Shown here piece by piece: positions 42,456-53,432 of a stretch of DNA of 64,000 nt (positions within the stretch are counted from its first letter, which is position 1; every line of letters starts with the position of its first letter). Made by a program: the position numbers and the translations under genes. The notes under the pieces are model-generated. The model made no database searches, had not been told where the DNA came from, and saw only the letters and a list, made by a program, of their open reading frames with translations. The DNA comes from Ascarosepion bandense (Eukaryota; Mollusca; Cephalopoda; Sepiida; Sepiidae), in NCBI GenBank assembly GCA_037127315.1, contig JBBBDQ010001615.1, forward strand, positions 221,001 through 285,000, read 5' to 3'.

Positions 42456-42985
42456 TCAGTTTGGTCCTTTATACGTTTTTTTAACAAAAATTTTCATATT
42501 TATAAAATAGATATTTTTCGTTTTCTATATTCAAATCATTCGCTTTCGAATTGCTGGATATTCAAATGGGAATAAACCATTCTATGTTTTATTCATTGAA
42601 TCTATTAAAAAAAATACCACAAAATTGTTTCCAAATAAAATTCCGGTCAAGTTATTAAATGATAGCAAACAAAATAAGTGTAAATAATTGAAAGGAAATA
42701 TTTAGTTTTATGGAAGATCTCCTTTCTATTCATCTGTGATAATTACATTATTGATAGCATTTAACTATTGTATTAATATTATTAGTCTCATAGAAACGAA
42801 TTTCATGTTTGCATTACTCTTAATAGTTTCTTTATGCTAACTTGCCATTGAGCTGGATGAAGACTTCGAATTAAGAGTGCGCTCAATAATGTATTATTTG
42901 AGGCTGGCTGCACAGAATCAATCGAGCAAAAATATTACAAGGAAAATCTATCAGCGCTTTCTGCTTTCGGGTGGACGATCGGAAA
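42456..42985. other. No recognisable element
   Basis: AT-rich DNA; nothing identified before the (CT)n array at 42990-43027. Confidence 0.45.
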
Positions 42986-43002
42986 TTGAGTCTCTCTCTT
43001 TG

Positions 43003-43053
<51 letters not shown>

Positions 43054-43058
<5 letters not shown>

Positions 43059-43238
43059 CACTATAGCCCGGCGTTACTCGGGTGTAATGAAAGCTTTAAA
43101 ATTAATCCATGGTCCTGGTGCTCAGACTCAGCCTAAAGAATATTTGTGTGAAGTTTGGTGAGAATCGGAAAAAAATTGTGAGATTTGTATAAAGGACATA
43201 CAGACAGATAAACAGATACACACACACAAACAACTTGC

Positions 43239-43292
<54 letters not shown>

Positions 43293-43600
43293 CAATTTTC
43301 TGCACTATTGTAAGAACTGCAACCTTGAAACTTCTGAATATCGTTTCTTATATCTTTGTCTATGAGTGCATGAAATTTGATTAAAATCGGACCACACCTT
43401 CTATAACCCGATTTTTTCGATTTTCGATATTTATCAGGGGTACCTCGACACAAATTTATCTAAGAACACTCGCAGACGCTTATAGTACAACTGTGCAAAT
43501 TGTCAAGAAAATCGGTTCAGCCGTTTTGGAGTCTATAGGTAACGGACACATACACACACACATACACACACACAGACAAAGTTCCATTTATAAATAAGTT
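43054..43600 (-). mobile_element. Helitron-like element, copy C
   Basis: Minus orientation. Its 3' end (at 43054) has the best hairpin of the family: CCCGAGTAACGCCGGG then CTATAGTGCTAA. 5' end TTCCATTTATAAATAAGTT at 43600. The middle differs from copy A: a CTCAGCCTAAAGAATATTTG segment replaces the 3' internal part, so it is a subfamily. Confidence 0.8.
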
Positions 43601-43606
43601 TTTATG

Positions 43607-43644
<38 letters not shown>

Positions 43645-43787
43645 TATATTAGGCAGCAATCCTTCTTTTATGCAAGTCTTGTTAAAAATGACATATAAGG
43701 TTCTGTGGTTAAAACTTTATAGAATTTTGTACGTGATATTATAATTCTTTTCCAGATGCTTTATTTATCCAAGCGATATCAGTTATA

Positions 43788-44000
43788 CACTACCGGCCAT
43801 AATTATGAAGTCACCCCAGTTTTTAAAAAGAAATAATATATTTCATACTATTTTTAGTATTTATTGCCAAGTGGATAATTCTAAAGGAAAATACAATGGT
43901 TATTTTGTTATTATTACTTTACAAAATTTAACAAGGCAGATAGCGACAATTTACCCATCGCATCCTGTAGATTTACTATATATATCTCTCTATATATGTA
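43788..44000 (+). mobile_element. MITE end, partial copy
   Basis: CACTACCGGCCATAATTATG and following ~130 bp match the left end of the MITE at 44011-44416. No matching right end, so truncated. Confidence 0.65.
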
Positions 44001-44010
44001 TATGTATACA

Positions 44011-44416
44011 TATACACTATCGGCCATAATTATTAAGTCACCCCAGTTTTTTTTAACAAAAATGATGTATTTCACACAATTTTTAGTATTTATTGCCAAG
44101 TTGATAATTCTAAAGGAAAATAGAATAGTTCTTTTGTAAATTTATGTAAATTTATGTAAATTTTACAAAATTTTTACAAGGCAGCCAGGTAGTCTTTGCT
44201 TCGGCCAGCCGATAATAAGAAGAGACTAGCATGGGGAAGAGATCACAAAAACTGGACACCATAACAATTCATTTGATACACATGTTATTGTGCACTATTA
44301 ACAAAAGAATCATTCTATTTTTATTTAGAATTATCAACTTGGCAATAAATACTAAAAATGGTATGAAATACATCTTTTTTTTAATGGGGTGGCCTAATAA
44401 TTATGGCCTGTATTGT
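44011..44416. mobile_element. Tc1/mariner-class MITE with ~130-bp inverted repeats
   Basis: The left end TACACTATCGGCCATAATTA and the right end (reverse complement) TACAATACAGGCCATAATTA extend as inverted repeats for ~130 bp, including GTATTTATTGCCAAGTTGAT. TA at the ends fits Tc1/mariner targeting. The interior holds ATGGGGAAGAGATCACAAAA (MGKRSQKL), which could be the first codons of a lost transposase. Confidence 0.7.
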
Positions 44417-44717
44417 ATATCGCCAGATATTCGATAGAATTTCAATGAATTATTCAAATTCGCGCTATATCTTCTAGTCTGTATATTTTATGCGCGAAAT
44501 ATACTTTTTTTAATATTCCGCGTATTTTTATATGTGTTCCCAATACGTTACTGATATATATTTACACGGACGTTTAGCAGATATACTGACGCGATACAAA
44601 TCCTGGCTCACGTTCGCTTATCTCACATATGATTTACCAAAAAATTAAAATTTAAAAAATAATTTGGAAAACCTCGAGCACTGCTTTTCTATTTATAATC
44701 TGTATTGCTAAGCTGTA

Positions 44718-45375
44718 TTTTTTTTTTAATCATTTCACCCCGAGCAAGGCGGAAACGCCACTGATGTGCAGGGGGGGGGTTACATAAATGTAAAAAGATT
44801 AATTAGAAAAGAGTGAGGAGTACAAACTAGTTAGAAAGGAACAATAGAAAGCTGAGAAAGCAGGTGCGATGACAGATACATAGGTGGAGAGAAAGGAAAG
44901 GTTATACAGGGGAGGGGAGAGAGCTAGAGGCCAGTGGTTAGTAGATGAGTATTGACTTTGCATTTAAATTTCTGGAGGTTGTAGCCGTCAGGAAAGCAAG
45001 AATACGGGAGCGAGTTCCACAGGCGGGAAGTGCGAGAGAGGAAGCTGCAGGAGTAGAATTGTCGTCTGCATTTGGCTAACCTGGCTGTGAATGGGTGGGA
45101 CCCAGTTGCCAGTCTGGTTGCACGAGTAAACACCTGTCGAGGAGGCATCAGAGACTTAAGCTCATCCGAGCAGAAGCCATGAAAGTATTTATAGAAGAGA
45201 CAAAGGGAGGCCACATTTCGACGATGGGGAAGTGGCTGCAGTCGAGTCGCCAGATCAGTACCTATCACATTACAGACTCTCCTTTGGAGCTTGTCAAGAA
45301 CACTGAGGAGAACGGCAGGGGCACCTGACCATAAATGGCAGCAGTACTCCATGCACGGACGGATGGTTGTATGAG
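44718..45375 (-). mobile_element. LINE-A 3' end with intact C-terminal frame
   Basis: A-tail and terminus CACCCCGAGCAAGGCGG, 3' UTR with a poly(G) tract, then a 142-codon open frame (44924-45352): YCCHLWSGAPAVLLSVLDKL, LQRRVCNVIGTDLATRLQ, CLFYKYFHGFCSDELKSL and SRTSRLWNSLP. It diverges clearly from the young LINE-A copy and so belongs to another subfamily. 5'-truncated. Confidence 0.88.
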
Positions 45376-45753
45376 GAATAAATGATTCTACGTTATCGTT
45401 AATCCTGTGTTAGTCGCCTCGGATGCCGGAAAATGAAAGAGAAAGCGACGTCAGCCTCCTACGCCAAGAAAACTACGAAGTTGCGACACCACATGCTACA
45501 CACCGTCACTGAGTTGAATCTAAAAATACTGCAGGGAACTGAACAAATGAAAGGTAATGAGAATTGGGGAACAGGAAATCTTTTGTTTCCCATCAGGTTT
45601 CTTTGGCTACTTTTGCAACCTGGAACTGATATCCCCTGCCTCAATATATAAATGCTCTCCATGTTAAATGTTTATTTTCCTTCAAACATGTATTCAGCAC
45701 TTTCTAACACAACTGTTTACTAGCCTAATTTAAATCTAACCTATAACTGTTCA

Positions 45754-45804
<51 letters not shown>

Positions 45805-46520
45805 CTATCCTTTAAAAATTCTTACAGACAAAAATCTGAAATAAGAAACGATAGCTACTGGAGAAAAAACAATTTAACAAATATCTCGCTTTTTAACTCT
45901 CGCTTAAAAATCTAAATAAATGTCTGGGTTTAAAAATGTTGATGTATTACCCAAAGAATCGTGATATTAACTCGACAGGTGATATGAAAAGAGACAACAA
46001 GTACATGCACAAGAAGGCTCATTCGTGATTGGAACTGTTCCAAGTCACGCTCAATATGAGCGCTGTCGCTGTTGGCCCGAGCGTCAAGTGCATTAGAGTC
46101 GGCTTTGTAATTGCACTCAACGGAAGCAGATCAAACGCACATATTCTGCTGTGGTCACAAGTATCTCTTTTAGTGCCGGGTATCAAGTCATCGATCTGAA
46201 CTGGAATTGAACTTAAGCCACAAGTCTACGCCATCGAATTCAAGGAGTTTTCGTTTCCCATAATCTGAATACCTTAGGCAATTAAAGGCTTTCATAGTTT
46301 TGCAAAGGTTGGGTCGTGCTTTACATTAGACGTGTGGGATGAAAAGAAATGAAAAAAGAAAGGAATCGTTTCAGGATGGTTTAATTTGGTGTTAAATTAT
46401 TAGAACAAATATAATGAAGTAAACATTGATTCCCATTTTGTAAACTATTTGAAATAAATGTTTTTTTTCTCACTATAATATGACTGATTGTTTGAAATTA
46501 CTTTACGGTATATCAAGTTT
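45376..46520. other. No recognisable element
   Basis: Moderate-GC stretch at 45430-45640 and 46000-46260 with short open frames of no recognised family, split by an (AT)n array at 45756-45802. Confidence 0.4.
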
Positions 46521-46527
46521 CAATTAA

Positions 46528-46855
46528 ACTTAACTTATTTATAAATGGAACTTTGTCTGTGTGTGTGTATGTATGTATGTATGTGTGTGTGTGTCCGTTA
46601 CATATAGACTCCGAAACGACTGAACCGATTTTCTTGAATATTTGCACAGTTGTACTATAAGCGTCTGCGAGTGTTCTTAGCTAGGTTTTGTGTCAAGGTA
46701 TCCCCGATAAATATCGAAAATCCATAATCGAAAAAATCGGGTTATACAAGTGGTGGTCCGATTTTAATCAAATTTGATACAATCATAGACAAAGACATAA
46801 GAAACAATATTCAGAAGTTTCAAGGTTGCAGTTCTTATAATAGTGCAGAAAATCG

Positions 46856-46897
<42 letters not shown>

Positions 46898-47286
46898 AAA
46901 GGCAAGATGTTTCTGTGGGTGTCTATTTATCTGCCTGTATGTCTGTATTTTTTTCAGCCCTTTTGTTTTAGTTCTCGCTTCGCGTTTGGCTCTAAGTAGG
47001 TATAACTGTAGTTCTTAGTCTCAGCCGTGATACCATTTACTCAGAGGACTTATTTAGCCTTCAAAATTCAGTGTACGACGAACAAAACTTATTTGATATC
47101 GCTACCAGGAAATCAAAATTTGACTTACATCCATTCATTTTTTTTCAGTGTACGGTTTCGCTTTAATTGGAAACAACTATTTCTTTTTAGTCTTTAGTAC
47201 CAACGTCCAAAGAGCCTGAGCTCCAGGACCATGGATTAGTTTTAAAGCTTTCATTACACCTGAGCAATACCGAGCTATACTGCTAA
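46528..47286 (+). mobile_element. Helitron-like element, copy D
   Basis: Full-length relative of copy A: 5' CTTATTTATAAATGGAAC, internal AT array at 46858-46888, and 3' ATTACACCTGAGCAATACCGAG followed by CTATACTGCTAA. It is followed at once by the inverted copy E. Confidence 0.85.
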
Positions 47287-47301
47287 TATATATATATATA
47301 T

Positions 47302-47774
47302 GTGTGTTTTTTTGGCCTGTGGAAACTTAAATAAAACTAAAATAAAAGGGCTAAAAAAATACAGACATACAGTCAGATGAACAGACACACACACAAACAT
47401 TTTGCCTTTTATATATATATGTTATCGATTTTTAATTTGATTAAAATCGGACCACTCCTTCTATAACCCGATTTTTTCGATTATCGATTTTCGATATTTA
47501 TCGGGGGTACCTAGCTAATTAATTGGGGGTACCTAGCTAAGAACACTCACAGACGCTTATAGTACAACTTTTTTTTTTTTTATAAGCTTTTCACCCCGAG
47601 CATGGCATGTCACTGCCACTACTGCGCAGGGGGCTACATAGAGTGGAGAAAGGACGGTTAAATATAGGAAATGTCAGAGGGTGGGTGATAGGCGGCTATG
47701 TAAATTTTCGGTTCAGCCGTTTCGGCATCTATAGGTAACGGACAAACACACAGATAAAGTTCCATTTATAAATA

Positions 47775-47780
<6 letters not shown>
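47302..47780 (-). mobile_element. Helitron-like element, copy E, with nested insertion
   Basis: Inverted, 3'-truncated copy (begins within the AAAAGGGCTGAAAAAA-like region). Interrupted at ~47568-47697 by a LINE-A tail. Also has a small internal duplication GGGGGTACCTAGCTAA (47499-47541). Confidence 0.8.
47568..47697 (-). mobile_element. LINE-A tail inserted in a Helitron-like element
   Basis: A-tail (T13), AAGCTTTTCACCCCGAGCAT, GGGGGCTACATAGAGTGG and GGTGGGTGATAGGCGG. About 130 bp of 3' UTR of the young LINE-A type. The disrupted sequence TAGTACAACT / TGTAAATTTTC is contiguous in the other Helitron-like copies. Confidence 0.88.
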
Positions 47781-47814
<34 letters not shown>

Positions 47815-47815
<1 letters not shown>

Positions 47816-48130
47816 CTTTTATAGGAAAATATACATTTTTGAATGAAAAATATTACCATTAAACATTTTTGAAGGAAAGAAAATTATTGCCATCATACAT
47901 TTTTGAAGTAAAAATTGTTACCAGCAATACATTTTTGAATACAAAACTAGAAAACATCTTCAGTTTTCTAAAAAAAAAAAAAATCAACCTCCTTACTATA
48001 ACCGAACATTTTAAAAAAATCTTTATACTCTACCTTTTCAGTATTAAATAACCCACAGAGGTTGATATGTCGTTGAACAAAGCTCCAACTCAATTCTTCC
48101 AAAATATTTCTTTAGTATAGTAAACATTCT
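47815..48130. repeat. Unclassified dispersed repeat with ATACATTTTTGAA units
   Basis: Four irregular repeats of (C/A)ATACATTTTTGAA(G/T) at ~35-45-bp intervals, ending with CAGAGGTTGATATGTCGTTG, related to 4660-4915 and 22886-23085. Confidence 0.5.
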
Positions 48131-48237
48131 CATACATTTAACCCCAAAGAAAAAGGTTTCAAGCTATTAAGCCAGGTCTCCTGGTTGGTCACTCATAAAT
48201 AGAATAAGGAGTTACATTATATATCTATATATATATA

Positions 48238-49128
48238 TAATGTGCAGCGTGCGATGGGTAAATTTTCCATATCTTTTAATTTTGCGCATGCTCGTTGTTT
48301 TTGTTATTTTGTCGTTGCACCTTACAGTAGGGTCACTTTGGCACCGTCTGTAAAAAAAAGAGTACCATAACGCAATTCATTCCACAAGAAATTTGAAAAC
48401 GGCATTCTGTACTGCTTGGCATTCGCACCGGAATGACTAATACAAACATTTCCGAGTGTTTGGGTGTCTATCTAAAATACAGGTCAGAGGATTCGGAAAG
48501 AGTTGGATGATATCAGTCAGTTAAGTGCCACACATGATGCACGCTTGGGCGATCATATCTCGAAAGAGACATGACTGACTGGGCAGAAGATTAAATCACA
48601 GTAGATTGCTATTACTTTCTTCGGTAGACTTGTTGCCAGCAATGTCTATAGAACCAAATCTGTCCTGTTATTTAACCCATAACTGAAGGGAAGAGACTGA
48701 TAGAAAAGTTTTCCCAAGGGTATTTGTGCGTAAGTAAATGCAAAGAATTCAACTGGAAGTCGAACTCGGCACTCCGATTTCTCGCCCCGAGCATATATGT
48801 ACTGCACCAAAACGTACATCCGTTGGATGATATGTCCAGTCAGAATCATGGTGTTTGGAGTGATCACTAAGCATGGCGACGTTATGCCTCCAGTCCTCAT
48901 GCCACAGAGGGTCAGTCTCATCACGGAGGCTTACATTAAATGCCTAGAGGAGGTAGTGCTACTTTGGGCCAAGAGAGTGGCTGCTAAAAGGCCCTGTGTC
49001 TCTACAAGAATCAGAACAGGTTATGGCTGTCAGAAAATTACTATAACTGCATCACCTGTTACATCTAGCCACCTACATCCTCAGAATGCAAACTGCTTGA
49101 TTATTATGTGTTTACGGTGGTGTAGATA
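48238..49128 (+). pseudogene. mariner transposase remnant interrupted by a SINE
   Basis: 5' part: CAGCGTGCGATGGGTAAATT (terminal-repeat-like), then a helix-turn-helix piece ending QRIRKELDD. After the SINE: VRIMVFGVITKHGDVMPP, TEAYIKCLEEVVL and AKRVAAKRP, then in another frame LWLSENYYN and LLDYYV. These are landmarks of mariner-type transposases, with the central catalytic segment deleted and the second catalytic Asp region lost by frameshift. It would have excised and inserted the element at TA sites; now dead. Confidence 0.8.
48514..48821 (-). mobile_element. tRNA-derived SINE inserted in mariner, 12-bp TSD
   Basis: Reverse-oriented near full-length SINE. Flanked by identical GTTGGATGATAT (48502-48513 and 48822-48833). 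The head near the right end is altered (GCATATATGTACTGCACC). Confidence 0.92.
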
Positions 49129-49129
49129 G

Positions 49130-50180
49130 TTGAGCAAGAGACAACAGAACTCGTTGTAACACGAAAAATGAACTGAAGGTAAAGATGACATCAGCATTCA
49201 TCAGCGTAGGAGTAATCAAGAATCTTTACTGAAAACAAAATGGCTTGTATACGGACAGGTAACGAATTCAGCAGATGTACAAAGATAGAAAGGAGCGTAA
49301 GACAAGGATATGTCTTTTCACCAGATTTGTTTAACTTGCACAGTGAGAATATTTTGAGGACCCTAGAAGTTACGCCTGCATTCGTCATCGGGGGCCACAA
49401 TTTAAACAATCTAAGGTACGCAGATGATACAGTGCTAATAGCAGACACAGAAAGGAAACTACGAGACCTCCTACAGAAGGTAGCTGAAGAGAGTGACAAG
49501 GAAAAGAGTGAAAGGACTACAAATAAACTGCAAGAAAACCGAATGCATGGTCATCAGTAAAAAGGGCAGCCCAATATGGCCAAATACAAGTCGGGAGTAC
49601 CACAATCCAGCAGGCACAAAAATTTAAATAGATGGGAAGTGTCATGACAGAAGACGGAAAATGGGATGGCGAAGGAAGCATTCCAGAAGTTGAAAAGTAT
49701 TAAGAAATGACAATTTCGCGAGAAACAAAGAAGTGAGTACTGGGTTGCTATGTGATGCGATGTCAGTTCTTCAAAATGGCAGTGAATGCTGGACAATATC
49801 ATCAAAGATGAAGGAAAAACCTGGAGCAACTGAAATGTGGTTCTACAGAAGGATGCTGCGAATATAATGGATCGAGCATGTGAGCAATTATTACGTTTTG
49901 GAAATGATGAAAATGAAAATGAACTTAATACTGAGAATCAGGAAGAGACAGCTGAAGTTCCTGGGACATGCAATGAGGAAGTGGGGCTTGGAGAACCTGA
50001 TACTAACAGGCCAGATAGAGGGAAAAAGAGACAGGGGAAAGAAACGGATAACATATTAGAAGGACCTAATCAGGTGGAAGATGGAACTAAGGTTGCATGG
50101 TGCAACAGGAGAAGGCGTGCTAAGAGCCACCAGGGATAGGGAGATGTGGAATGACATGATCGCCTACGTCCTGAAGGTCA
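49130..50180 (+). mobile_element. RTE-like LINE fragment
   Basis: Begins near MACIRTGNEFSRCTKIERSV, then [32 protein letters not shown] (intact YADD) and LLQKVAEESD. A frameshift near 49500 is followed by decayed thumb sequence and the C-terminal QEETAEVPGTCNEE frame (a shifted form of RKRQLKFLGHAMRK). Ends near CGTCCTGAAGGTCACATAG. Confidence 0.85.
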
Positions 50181-50189
50181 CATAGAAGA

Positions 50190-51265
50190 AGCAAGGAGAC
50201 GGTCCAGAAGAGATGCAGGAGATTCTGAAGTAGTCCGGAGGCCGTGACTGAAGCAGTTGGTGATTTTATTGAATAAATTTTCTCTTTAGTGTTTGTTCTT
50301 TAATATTTTAGATATTTTTGTGTAACATTGGTAAAAAATGAGATGTCAGTGATTTTTTTTTTACTTTTGCTTAATCTAGACGACAATTTTATCCATTTTT
50401 CCCTGTATATTAGGAAAACTAACGACAAAGTGAAGGTTATAGCTTCACCACTGCCTTAATTATTTCATATTCAATGCAAAACAAAATGGCTCATAAAATA
50501 TTTTAAAAAGAAAAGCGGTCTCTTCTGAAAAACCATACGAATAAAAATATACTGTTCTATAAAACAATTCTATCACAGCTACAATTGAAAAGATCTTATC
50601 TGACTTCAGGATAATGTTTTTTTTTGTTGTTTTTTTAATAATCTCACCCCAAGCAAGGCATTCCACTGCCACTATTGCGCATGTGGCTACATAGGGGAAG
50701 GTAAAGAGAAGGAGTGGTTAGACATAGGGGATGTCAGAAGGATTGTCTTTAACTAAATTATGTAATTATGTCATAATTATTTAAAATAATTTTCTGTAAT
50801 TTTTGGAATTTTTTTTCTTTTTCGTTTTTTAATGATAATAATAATAAAAAAAAGACATAATAATAAATAGGAGGAATGTCTTTAACTAAATTATGTAATT
50901 ATGTCATAATTATTTAAAATTTATATTATATTATATTATTTTATTTATATTATATTATTTATATAATATTATTATTTATATATATATTTATGTTATTATT
51001 ATATTTATATTTATATTAGTATTATGTCATCAGACATAATTATTTTGCAACTACTTCCAAAGCAAACGCTTATTCTGTTAATACAAAACAAAAAGAGTAT
51101 TAATTTACAACTCCAATTTCACCTATAATAATTTCCACAAGAAATATATAGGTGAAACCTTAAAGAATTTAAAGACAAAAGAGTTCGTTTATAAAACTTT
51201 GTTTTAGTCACTCAATGGATAGAGTTCAACTATAGTTTCGATTCAAAAAATAGTGCTTTCTATTT
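50190..51265. other. AT-rich DNA with a LINE-A tail at 50622-50745 and a duplicated block
   Basis: 50622-50745 is a minus-strand LINE-A 3' tail close to the one at 4932. The block TGTCTTTAACTAAATTATGT plus AATTATGTCATAATTATTTAAAA occurs at ~50746 and ~50877. 50925-51035 is almost pure A/T (TTATATTATA-rich). Nothing else identified. Confidence 0.6.
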
Positions 51266-51324
51266 TCATTTTTTAACGATTTCACCCAAGCAGTGCAATA
51301 ACTCCGTTGACATCTAAGAGGTTC

Positions 51325-51632
51325 AGTCAGTTAAGTGCCATACGTGATGCACGCTTGGGCGATCATATCTCGAAAGAGACATGACTGACTGGGCTGAATA
51401 TTATCCCGCAGTAGGTTGGTATTGCTTTCTAGGGTAGACTGGTTACCAGCCAAGGTCATAGAACCCAATCTGTCTTGTTATTTAACCCATAACTGGAGAG
51501 AAGAGACGGATTAATACCTTTCCCAAGAGCATTTGTGCGTCAGTGAATGCAAGGAATTCAACTGGAATTCGAACTCGGCACCCCGATTTGTCGTTCTGAG
51601 TCGATTTCCGCTGCACCACAACGCACAGGGGT
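51325..51632 (-). mobile_element. tRNA-derived SINE, near full length
   Basis: Tail CAGTTAAGTGCCATACGTGA at the left, head ending GCTGCACCACAACGCAC at the right. Preceded by a LINE-A tail scrap (51268-51322: ATTTCACCCAAGCAGTGC). Confidence 0.9.
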
Positions 51633-51699
51633 TACTTAGTTTAAAAGAATATAAAAAAACTCTATGGCGGAGAGAGAGCATTAAAAGAACAAAAATTAA

Positions 51700-51920
51700 G
51701 AAGACAGAAGATAACGATTGACATTGCATAAATCTTGTCTAGAAAGCAAGACGATGGAAAAGAGCTCCACAAGCGAGAAGTGCGAGTAAAGGAACTGTTA
51801 TCAGAGAACTTACAATTACATCTAGCCATTTCATCTGGAAAATGAGACCTAGCCGCCAATCTGGTAGGACGCTAAAATTCTTAATGTCTAGACCCCACAG
51901 ATGAAACTTCATTAATACCA
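51700..51920 (-). mobile_element. Decayed LINE-A C-terminal fragment
   Basis: The minus strand shows FTRTSRLWSSFPSSCFLD in place of SRTSRLWNSLPYSCFPD, and a decayed upstream block. Short frames only. Confidence 0.65.
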
Positions 51921-52372
51921 TTATTTATTTTTCGTTTTTGAGAATAATAATAATAAATATTTGCCAGTTGTAGCTGAACGGTTGCATTTTGAACCGAACA
52001 ACTCTTCTAGACTAGTCATCCAATAAAACCGTTGACCTATGGGAGCAAAGGCACTTCAGTCGGTTATGAATTTTTTAGGGATTTCACAACTCGAAAAATA
52101 ATAAAGCCACTAAGACGCAGTGGGGTTCTTAGTGTGAAACAATATAAGAAAAAAATCATTATTAAAGACCGATAATAATAAAAGAACAAAAGTTAAGACG
52201 ACAGAAGACTGATACTGTATTAAAGATTTTTAAAGATCAAAGTTGACTGAGAAGCTAGAAGCTGAAATATTGTTCCACAGGCTAAAAAGGCAATAGTAGA
52301 AATTGTTAACAAAAAAATTACAGCTCTATCTAGCCATTTTAATTGTAAAATAATAACTTTTTTCCGCAAATC
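51920..52372. other. Unassigned, with a decayed LINE-A piece at 52190-52372
   Basis: 52190-52372 carries TTGTTCCACAGGCTAAAAAGG and CATCTAGCCATTTTAATTGT-like sequence of a decayed LINE-A relative (minus). It ends exactly at the CAAATCTAGT where a SINE is inserted. Confidence 0.5.
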
Positions 52373-52374
52373 TA

Positions 52375-52922
52375 GTCAGTCAGTCAGTCAGTTAATTGCC
52401 ATACATGATACACGCTTAGTCGATCAGGTCTTGAAAGATACATGACTGACTGGGCAGACGATTATCCCGCAGTAGGTTGCCTTTACTTTCTATGGTAGAC
52501 TGGTTGCCAAAGCTATAGAACCCAATATGTTCTGTTATTTAACCCATAACTGGGGGGAAGAGACAGATTGATACAATTTCCAAGGGTATTTGCGCGTAAG
52601 TAAATGCAAGAAGTTCAACTGGAATTCGAACTCGGCTCCCGGATTTCCCAATCGGTCCTGCTATTTAACCCATAACTAGAGAGAAGAGACGGATTAATAC
52701 CTTTGTCAAGGTTATTTACGCGTAAATGAATGCAAGAAATTCAACTGGAATTCGAACTCGGCTCCCCGATTTCTCAAACGGTCCTGCTATTTAACCCATC
52801 ACTAGAGGGAAGAAATGGATTAGTACCTTTTCCCAAGGGTATTTGCGCGTAAGTGAATGCAAGAAATTCAACTGGAATTCGAACGCGGTTCCCCGATTTC
52901 TCGTTCCGAGCCGGTATCCACT
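52375..52922 (-). mobile_element. tRNA-derived SINE with triplicated internal segment
   Basis: Tail and middle are normal, but the ~120-bp segment from the ATTTAACCCATAACT block to the CTCCCCGATTTC block occurs three times in tandem (starting near 52535, 52658 and 52780). Only the last copy continues into the head. The copies differ, so the duplication is old or arose stepwise. Confidence 0.85.
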
Positions 52923-52931
52923 GCAGCTAAT

Positions 52932-53235
52932 CTAGTCAGTCAGTTAAGTGCCATACTGGAAACACGCTTGGGAGATCATGTCTCGAAAGAGACATGACTG
53001 ACTGGGCAGAAGATTGTCCCGCAGTAGGTTGCCGTTGCTTTCTGCGGTAGACTGGTTGCCAACCAAGGCTATAGAACCCAATCTATCCTGTTATTTAACC
53101 CATAACTGGAAGGAAGAGACGGATTAATACCTTTCCCAAGGGTATTTGCGCGTAAGTGAATGCAATGAATTCAACTGGAATTCGAACTCAGCCCCCCGAT
53201 TTCTCGTTCAAAGCCGATATCCACTGCACCACAAC
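52932..53235 (-). mobile_element. tRNA-derived SINE with TSD, next to another SINE
   Basis: Near full length. Flanked by GCTAATCTAGT (near 52926-52936 and 53226-53236). The adjacent SINE at 52375 is also bordered by AATCTAGT, so the same LINE-A target seems to have been hit twice. Confidence 0.88.
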
Positions 53236-53236
53236 G

Positions 53237-53430
53237 CTAATCTAGTAGTGCGCTTAAATCTAAAAAATCTAGATCCCAAAGAGGGAAGTTCACCAGAAGA
53301 GTTCCTCTGAAGTTATTAAAAGAAAAGATACACGGAATCTACATTACAGCAGTGAAAAAGTGATTCAAGAATCTCTAAATATATTGCAGAATCACCAGAT
53401 CTGATTCGGCAGCAGTATTCAAAGCAAAGA
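53237..53430 (-). mobile_element. Decayed LINE-A fragment
   Basis: Continues the LINE-A relative interrupted by the two SINEs: CTAATCTAGTAGTGCGCTTA, then CAGAATCACCAGATCTGATTCGGCAGCAGTATTC, similar to the LINE-A region 10300-10345. No open frame. Confidence 0.55.
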
Positions 53431-53432
53431 CA

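Noticed and set aside
45433..45651. 72-codon frame starting MKEKATSASYAKKTTKL
   Set aside because: No recognisable domain, typical chance length, surrounded by repeats. Not enough for a gene call.
51200..51260. tRNA-like stretch (CACTCAATGGATAGAGTTC ... TTTCGATTCAAA)
   Set aside because: A and B boxes too degenerate and no cloverleaf found.
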